A DNA stretch of 11,080 nucleotides from Spirochaetaceae bacterium (GTDB lineage Bacteria; Spirochaetota; Spirochaetia; DSM-2461). The notes beneath the pieces are model-generated. The model did not search any database and had not been told where the DNA came from. It saw only the letters and a list, made by a program, of their open reading frames with translations. Shown in pieces: positions 6,707 through 11,080 of this stretch (within the stretch, counting starts at the first letter, position 1; the number at the start of each line of letters is the position of its first letter). The position numbers and the translations under genes were made by a program. The stretch covers positions 1 to 11,080 of the forward strand of contig JAEINM010000094.1 in the NCBI GenBank assembly GCA_016342385.1. The letters run 5' to 3'.

Positions 6707-7315
6707 ATGGCATTGGAAAAAATAACCAGGCGGACAGGACGGGCCATTCCTGTTCCCGGAGATGATATCGATACCGATAGAATTATTCCCGCACGTTTTA
6801 TGAAATGTGTGACTTTTGACGGATTGGGAGAGTATCTATTCTACGATATCCGTAAAAATGACGATGGTAGTGAGAAGGAGCATAATTTTAATCAAGAGAG
6901 ATTTCATGGAGCAACAATATTGATTTCAGGAAATAATTTCGGCTGTGGAAGTTCTCGTGAACACGCTCCTCAGGCTATTGCCAAGGCGGGATTTACAGCA
7001 GTCATTGCCGAGGGATTTGCAGAGATTTTTCTGGGTAACAGCACTCAGCTCGGTCTGCCCTGTGTCATCCTTTCTCACGAAGATCGATTACTGTTAAGTG
7101 TTTCCGTGGAAGAGGACCCTATACAGGAAATAACGATTGATCTTATTAAAGAAGAAGTGCGATATAAAGACGGCAGCCTACCTTTACTTCTTCATGCCTC
7201 CAACCGCCAGGCTCTAATCGAGGGCAGATGGGATCCGCTGCAGGATTTAATAGAGAATGCGGCTGAGGTTGATAAGGTAGCTTCAAAGCTGTCTTATGTA
7301 AATACTGCAGGTTAA
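6707..7315 (+). CDS. leuD: 3-isopropylmalate dehydratase, small subunit
   Basis: This is the swivelling-domain partner of LeuC. From the chosen ATG it has 202 residues, like E. coli LeuD (about 201). It begins MALEKITRRTGRAIPVPGDD, followed by the conserved DTDRIIPARF (about 22-31). GNNFGCGSSREHAPQA (about 75-90) is the mobile loop that helps bind substrate, and GFAEIFLGNS is typical of the family. Three further in-frame starts lie inside the leuC 3' end (6668, 6671, 6692). The start at 6707 is preferred because AAGGA (6695-6699) lies 7 bases before it and because the family homology begins there. The 4-base gap to leuC implies translational coupling. Confidence 0.95.
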   Translation: MALEKITRRTGRAIPVPGDDIDTDRIIPARFMKCVTFDGLGEYLFYDIRKNDDGSEKEHNFNQERFHGATILISGNNFGCGSSREHAPQAIAKAGFTAVIAEGFAEIFLGNSTQLGLPCVILSHEDRLLLSVSVEEDPIQEITIDLIKEEVRYKDGSLPLLLHASNRQALIEGRWDPLQDLIENAAEVDKVASKLSYVNTAG

Positions 7316-7330
7316 TAGGGAAAAGAATGG

Positions 7331-7365
7331 CCTGAGAGCAGATTATGAATGAATCTGCCCTCAGG
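7331..7365. terminator. Bidirectional hairpin terminator between leuD and nfnB
   Basis: CCTGAG (7331-7336) pairs with CTCAGG (7360-7365), and GCAGATT (7338-7344) with AATCTGC (7352-7358). One mismatch and a 7-base loop give a 13-bp stem. On the minus strand it is followed by a T-rich stretch (TTCTTTT); on the plus strand the tail is weaker. It is centred in the 57-bp gap between two convergent stop codons, so it should serve both operons. Confidence 0.75.
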
Positions 7366-7372
7366 TAACTTG

Positions 7373-8857
7373 TTATTTGCTTAAAATCTTGTTAATAGAC
7401 ACTGCGGCATCACGGCCCTGACCCATAGCAAGAATGACTGTAGCAGCACCGAGAACAATGTCTCCTCCTGCATAGACCTTATCAATGGAGGTTTTTCCCG
7501 TTTCATCGACAACGATATTGCCCCATTTATTAATTTCCAGATCCGGAGTCGTGTTGCTTAGAACCGGATTGGCATTATTCCCCAGAGAGGGAATACAGGC
7601 ATCGACTTCGATGATAAATTCACTCCCCTTAATGGGAACAGGTCTTCTCCTCCCCGAATCATCGGGTTCTCCCAGTTCGTACTTGAGGCATTCAATCGCA
7701 TTGACCCGGCCATTTTCATCGCCGAGGATTCGAACGGGATTTGTGAGGAAATCGAATATGATCCCCTCCTCTTTTGCGTGATGTACTTCTTCAACTCGGG
7801 CGGGCATCTCTTTTTCAGTTCTTCGATAGATAACATGGACCTCTTCCGCTCCGATCCGTTTGGCCGTTCTGGCGGCATCCATGGCAACATTTCCTCCCCC
7901 GAATACAGCCACTTTTCTGCTTTTGTAAATAGGAGTTCTAGCTTTCCCGAAATCATAGGCCTTCATCAGGTTGGAACGGGTCAGGTACTCGTTGGCGGAG
8001 AATACTCCAACCAGGTTTTCTCCCTCTATACCCATAAATTTGGGAAGACCGGCTCCAGCAGCAATATAGATTGCATCAAAACCATCTATAGTCAGGAGAT
8101 CTTTGAGTTTTCTTGTTTTTCCAACCATAAAGTTTGTAATGATTTTTACACCCATTTTAACTAGAGTTTCTATTTCGATCTCCACGATGGCCTTAGGTAA
8201 ACGGAATTCTGGAATCCCGTATACAGTTACACCGCCATTTTTGTGGAAAGCTTCGTATATGGTTACGTCGTGGCCGGCTTTTCTCAGGTCAAAGGCGGCA
8301 GTTAAGCCGGAAGGTCCGCTTCCTACTATAGCCACCTTTTTTCCTGACTCGGGAGCCACTTGAGGGATATCTATCTGATTATTGTCTCTTTCCCAGTCGG
8401 CGACAAATCGCTCAACCCTGCCGATCTGAACAGATCGCATAATATCTTTTTCAGCTTTTCCAACTGTACAGGTAGCCATGCACTGAGATTCCTGAGGGCA
8501 AACCCGTCCACAGATCGCAGGAAGGCTGCTGCTTTCTTTTATGATATTAATAGAGGATTTGAAGTCACCTTTTGCCGCGGAATCGAGAAAAGCGGGAATA
8601 TTGATCGCAACGGGACATCCCTGAATACAGGGGGCATTTTTACACTGGAGGCACCGCATCGCTTCTAGTTTTACCTGGTTTTCTGTATAACCTAATGCGA
8701 CTTCCTCCATATTAGATCTTCTCACTTCAGGATCCTGAGTCGGCATTTCCTGTAGAGGAATAGCCCGGCGTTCTTTAGGAGTTAGAGTTTCCGGATTAAG
8801 GGTACCAATAATTTTATCTGCTTGAGATGAGAGCTCTTCCGGACTGATGTATTGCAT
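7373..8857 (-). CDS. nfnB: NADH-dependent ferredoxin:NADP+ oxidoreductase, large subunit (NfnB/SudA; GltD-like)
   Basis: This 494-residue flavoprotein would carry the NADP(H) site and bifurcating FAD of the cytoplasmic Nfn complex, which couples ferredoxin and NADH oxidation to NADP+ reduction, reversibly. An N-terminal iron-sulfur domain holds two cysteine sets, C69/C72/C77/C81 and C116/C120/C126/C130, for two [4Fe-4S] clusters. Next are the FAD Rossmann motif VAIVGSGPSG (175-184), the NADPH motif VAVFGGGNVAMDAA (316-329) with YRR at 344-346, and a C-terminal GGDIVLGAATVI (464-475). Databases often label such proteins glutamate synthase small chain (GltD). The partner gene and absence of a large glutamate synthase gene favour Nfn. 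The start at 8857 overlaps the nfnA stop by one base (TAATG) and has AAGGAG 10 bases upstream. An ATG at 8896 would add 13 residues inside nfnA. Confidence 0.88.
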   Translation of the reverse strand: MQYISPEELSSQADKIIGTLNPETLTPKERRAIPLQEMPTQDPEVRRSNMEEVALGYTENQVKLEAMRCLQCKNAPCIQGCPVAINIPAFLDSAAKGDFKSSINIIKESSSLPAICGRVCPQESQCMATCTVGKAEKDIMRSVQIGRVERFVADWERDNNQIDIPQVAPESGKKVAIVGSGPSGLTAAFDLRKAGHDVTIYEAFHKNGGVTVYGIPEFRLPKAIVEIEIETLVKMGVKIITNFMVGKTRKLKDLLTIDGFDAIYIAAGAGLPKFMGIEGENLVGVFSANEYLTRSNLMKAYDFGKARTPIYKSRKVAVFGGGNVAMDAARTAKRIGAEEVHVIYRRTEKEMPARVEEVHHAKEEGIIFDFLTNPVRILGDENGRVNAIECLKYELGEPDDSGRRRPVPIKGSEFIIEVDACIPSLGNNANPVLSNTTPDLEINKWGNIVVDETGKTSIDKVYAGGDIVLGAATVILAMGQGRDAAVSINKILSK

Positions 8858-9702
8858 TATTTTTTTGCTCCTTTTCCATCCAGACCGATATTGCATTCAT
8901 GGTCTTCTTGAAATTTATAAGTGTTGAGGCGATTCATCATATTTTCAAAATCAACTTTATGCCCATCGAATTCCGGTCCGTCGACACAGACAAATTTGAC
9001 ATCATCACCTACTGTTACACGGCATCCGCCGCACATTCCCGTTCCATCGACCATAATCGTGTTGAGCGATACTGTTGTGTGGACATTGAAGGGTTTAGTC
9101 GTTAGGGCACAGAACTTCATCATTATGGGAGGTCCGATAGCTATAACTTCCCCTGGAGGATTGTCTGATTCACAGATCTCTTTTAATGGTGCTGTAACCA
9201 GGTCCTTTCTTCCATAAGATCCGTCATCAGTACAGACGATCACTTTGTTGGAATACCGGTTTATTTCATCCTCCAGTATAAGCAGCTCTTTTGTTCGTGC
9301 TCCGATTATGGAGATAACTTCATTTCCAGCTTCTTTGAAGGCCTGAACGATAGGCCTTAAGGGGGCAACTCCGATTCCTCCACCTACACAAACCACCGGT
9401 TTGTCATATTTTTGAATATGAGTCGGTGTTCCCAGTGGTCCAAGGAGGCTTTCAATGTAATCACCTTCTTCTTTTTTTGCCAGAAGTCTGGTAGTATCAC
9501 CGACAGCTTGAAAGATTATCGTAATGGTTCCATTTTTTTTGTCTGCACCTGCTATGGTCAGAGGGATTCGTTCGCCATGTTCCAAGTCAATCAGTAGAAC
9601 AATGAACTGGCCAGCTTTTCTCTCTTCTGCAATGAGAGGAGCATCAATTTTCATCTGAAAAACATCATCAGATAATTTTACTTTTTCAATAATTTTGTTC
9701 AT
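8857..9702 (-). CDS. nfnA: NADH-dependent ferredoxin:NADP+ oxidoreductase, small subunit (NfnA/SudB)
   Basis: This 281-residue protein belongs to the ferredoxin-NADP+ reductase superfamily, like PyrK, and would hold the NAD(H) site, one FAD and a [2Fe-2S] cluster. An FAD-binding barrel comes first (RIPLTIAG, about 45-52), then a nucleotide-binding domain (VCVGGGIGVAPLRPI, about 104-118; CTDDGSYGRKG-like segment near 157-166). The C-terminal cluster motif is MVDGTGMCGGCRV with a later C239. The likely ligands are D219, C224, C227 and C239: aspartate replaces the first cysteine of PyrK, as known for NfnA. The start at 9702 is chosen because AGGA lies 7 bases upstream and the homology begins there. 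An ATG at 9732 would add ten residues, but a -10-like TATTAT lies just inside that extension (9728-9723), so transcripts may not include it. It is the first gene of the pair; its stop overlaps the nfnB start. Confidence 0.88.
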   Translation of the reverse strand: MNKIIEKVKLSDDVFQMKIDAPLIAEERKAGQFIVLLIDLEHGERIPLTIAGADKKNGTITIIFQAVGDTTRLLAKKEEGDYIESLLGPLGTPTHIQKYDKPVVCVGGGIGVAPLRPIVQAFKEAGNEVISIIGARTKELLILEDEINRYSNKVIVCTDDGSYGRKDLVTAPLKEICESDNPPGEVIAIGPPIMMKFCALTTKPFNVHTTVSLNTIMVDGTGMCGGCRVTVGDDVKFVCVDGPEFDGHKVDFENMMNRLNTYKFQEDHECNIGLDGKGAKK

Positions 9703-9774
9703 ATTTTCATCCTGTATTTTGTATAATAACATCAGAGTTCATTTTTTGAAATAATAGATTTTTTTTTATCGAAT

Positions 9775-9788
9775 CATAAGAGCTTATG
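9775..9788. promoter_or_regulatory. Dyad CATAAG-AG-CTTATG in the nfnA/adh intergenic region
   Basis: A perfect 6-2-6 inverted repeat lies in the 134-bp gap between the divergent nfnA and adh start codons, 12 bases upstream of the predicted adh -35 box. It is a candidate operator for one or both operons. It does not match the Rex consensus, and I cannot name a regulator. Confidence 0.35.
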
Positions 9789-9800
9789 GGAATATCTTTG

Positions 9801-9829
9801 TTGACCTTTGCTCTATCTGTAATTAGATT
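9801..9829 (+). promoter_or_regulatory. Predicted adh promoter giving a leaderless or near-leaderless mRNA
   Basis: TTGACC (9801-9806) and TAGATT (9824-9829) are 17 bases apart. Only 7 bases separate the -10 box from the ATG at 9837, and there is no Shine-Dalgarno sequence. The -10 box begins a second dyad, TAGATT-TT-AATCTA (9824-9837), which ends on the first base of the start codon and could bind a repressor. Confidence 0.45.
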
Positions 9830-9836
9830 TTAATCT

Positions 9837-10991
9837 ATGAAAAACTTCCAATATTATAATCCTGTAAAAATCGTCTTCGGAAAAAACACAATAAAAGAAA
9901 TCTCAAAGCTTCTCAAGGGGAGAAAAAAGATTTTATTTCTCTATGGAACCGGTTCCATTAAAAAAAATGGAGTATATGATCAGGTTAAAGAAGCCTTAAA
10001 GAATTTCATTTTTATAGAATATGGAGGAATTCAGGCCAATCCCGATTATACGGATTGTATGAATTGTGTTCTCCTGGCCGAGAAGGAAAATGTAGATTTC
10101 ATTCTCTCTGTTGGTGGGGGTTCGGTTCTCGATGCCGCCAAGTTTATTGCCGCGGCTTATTATTTCAAAGGGGATGATCCCTGGGATATTCTAAAAGGCC
10201 GGGGAAAAATTGATAAAGCCCTCCCTGTGGGATCTGTATTAACTCTTCCCGCCACCGGTTCGGAGATGAACAGCAACTCGGTTATCTCCCGCAGGGAAAT
10301 TGGTGAAAAACTGGCCTTCAGCCATCCCCTTGTATTCCCGGAATTTTCTATCCTCGATCCGGAAACCACATTCAGTCTCTCAAAACATCAGGTTGCCAAT
10401 GGGATTGTTGATTCTTTTATCCACGTCCTGGAGCAGTATATGACAACAGATATAGGGACACCTCTTCAGGATCGCCAGGCGGAAGCTGTTTTGCTGACTC
10501 TTATTGAAGAAGGTCCCAAAGCAATTTTAAACAATAAGGATTATGCTGTTCAGGCCAATATCATGTGGTGTTCAACCAATGCTCTTAACGGTATATTAGG
10601 ATGCGGAGTCGATCAGGACTGGGCAACTCATGGAATCGGACATGAAATGACAGCTCTTTATGGAATTGACCATGCCCGGACTCTGGCGGTTATTATGCCC
10701 GGATTGCTCTCTTTTCTGAGAAAGCAGAAAGAGGAAAAACTCCTTCAGTATGGAGAGAGGATATGGGGTATCTCTATGGGGGATTCCAATGTCCGCATAG
10801 ATGAGGCTATTGCCAGAACCTGTCTCTTTTTTGAATCCCTCGGAATCGATACACGGTACACAGATCTGGACATAGAAGAGGATGCTCCTGAAAAAATTGC
10901 AGCCAGAATCGATGCCAGAAGAGATGTACTCGGTGAAAAAAGAAATATCCGCGGGCCCGAAGTAATTAAGATTCTGAGGAATTTGAAATAA
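9837..10991 (+). CDS. Iron-dependent alcohol dehydrogenase (butanol dehydrogenase/YqhD-like)
   Basis: The 384 residues fit the group III iron-containing alcohol dehydrogenase family, subgroup of NADPH-dependent butanol dehydrogenases and YqhD-type aldehyde reductases. The N-terminal dinucleotide domain has FGKNTI (14-19), the GTGS turn (37-40) and SVGGGSVLDAAK (91-102), then LPATGSEMNSNSVI (137-150). The all-helical metal domain shows the four expected ligands: D192 and H196 (GIVDSFIHVLEQY), H265 (THGIGHE) and H279 (GIDHARTL), with the usual 14-residue spacing between the last two. It probably reduces aldehydes to alcohols, regenerating NAD(P)+. It is divergent from nfnA, which would balance the same cofactor pool. 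The family homology begins at the chosen ATG, although no Shine-Dalgarno sequence precedes it. The exact substrate cannot be read from sequence. No strong terminator follows; a CCTTAAGG palindrome is at 11000-11007. Confidence 0.92.
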   Translation: MKNFQYYNPVKIVFGKNTIKEISKLLKGRKKILFLYGTGSIKKNGVYDQVKEALKNFIFIEYGGIQANPDYTDCMNCVLLAEKENVDFILSVGGGSVLDAAKFIAAAYYFKGDDPWDILKGRGKIDKALPVGSVLTLPATGSEMNSNSVISRREIGEKLAFSHPLVFPEFSILDPETTFSLSKHQVANGIVDSFIHVLEQYMTTDIGTPLQDRQAEAVLLTLIEEGPKAILNNKDYAVQANIMWCSTNALNGILGCGVDQDWATHGIGHEMTALYGIDHARTLAVIMPGLLSFLRKQKEEKLLQYGERIWGISMGDSNVRIDEAIARTCLFFESLGIDTRYTDLDIEEDAPEKIAARIDARRDVLGEKRNIRGPEVIKILRNLK

Positions 10992-11044
10992 AGAAGTCCC
11001 CTTAAGGCATACTATTACCCACAAATATATTTTTTATATCAATA

Positions 11045-11080
11045 ATGAAAATTCTGAAAAACGAACCAAATTATCAGTGG
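11045..11080 (+). CDS. Possible start of a further gene, cut by the window edge
   Basis: An ATG at 11045 opens a frame of 12 codons (MKILKNEPNYQW) that is still open at the last base. It has no Shine-Dalgarno sequence, but TTTATA (11033-11038) lies 6 bases before it, like the possible leaderless starts elsewhere in this window. Twelve residues are too few to recognise a product, and the frame could be chance. Confidence 0.25.
   Translation, partial: MKILKNEPNYQW

Noticed and set aside
7485..8668. Several plus-strand open frames opposite nfnB and one minus-strand frame inside it
   Set aside because: They are shadows of the nfnB reading frame, have no domain motifs, and overlap a gene with intact cofactor motifs throughout.
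8899..9597. Plus-strand open frames opposite nfnA
   Set aside because: These are antisense shadows of a conserved gene with no recognisable protein features.
10596..11024. 142-codon minus-strand frame opposite the adh end
   Set aside because: It lies antisense to the metal-binding domain of adh, lacks family motifs, and is explained by the coding constraint of adh.
1..11080. CRISPR arrays, tRNA or rRNA genes, insertion sequences, phage or defence genes
   Set aside because: No spaced repeat array, cloverleaf, transposase or defence motif was seen; the genes are metabolic or regulatory.

Overview
The window looks like the chromosome of an AT-rich, fermentative, strictly or mainly anaerobic bacterium that grows on pentoses. 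It combines a xylose operon, an electron-bifurcating ferredoxin/NAD(P) transhydrogenase (Nfn type) and an iron-dependent alcohol dehydrogenase. With the membrane-anchored class III adenylate cyclase, this would suit a spirochaete of the Spirochaeta/Oceanispirochaeta kind. That placement is inference from gene content and general look, not from a marker gene.

Layout. Positions 1-3945 hold a xylose module. An AraC-family regulator (991-993 start, minus strand) is divergent from xylB (xylulokinase) and xylA (xylose isomerase, start corrected to 2629). A hairpin with a T-tract closes the operon at about 3970-4024. Next, on the plus strand, are an adenylate cyclase with four membrane segments and an ATP-type class III catalytic domain, then leuC-leuD (isopropylmalate isomerase). 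A strong bidirectional hairpin terminator at 7331-7365 separates leuD from the convergent nfnA-nfnB pair (minus strand, one-base stop/start overlap). An iron alcohol dehydrogenase diverges from nfnA. The last 36 bases may be the start of another plus-strand gene.

How the genes fit together. XylA and XylB bring D-xylose to D-xylulose-5-phosphate for the pentose phosphate pathway. Nfn exchanges electrons between ferredoxin, NADH and NADPH, and the divergent alcohol dehydrogenase is a plausible NAD(P)H consumer. LeuCD supplies one step of leucine synthesis, but leuA and leuB are not here.

The most notable signals are regulatory. (1) A perfect 47-bp inverted repeat (26-72 and 995-1041) flanks the araC gene. 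The right copy is the xylBA operator with its -35 box and also carries the araC promoter and start. The left copy has the same parts facing a gene beyond the left edge, so another xylose-regulon gene is predicted there. (2) Inside the repeat are two tandem TGTCA-led half-sites about 20 bp apart, the second running into the -35 box, as expected for AraC/XylR activators. (3) Several genes without a Shine-Dalgarno sequence (araC, adh, probably the cyclase) have a -10-like box 6-7 bases before the start codon, which suggests leaderless mRNAs. (4) A 16-codon ORF containing Leu-Val-Leu-Ile lies between the cyclase and leuC and ends inside a hairpin, so it is a candidate attenuation leader. No clearly new multi-gene system was found.
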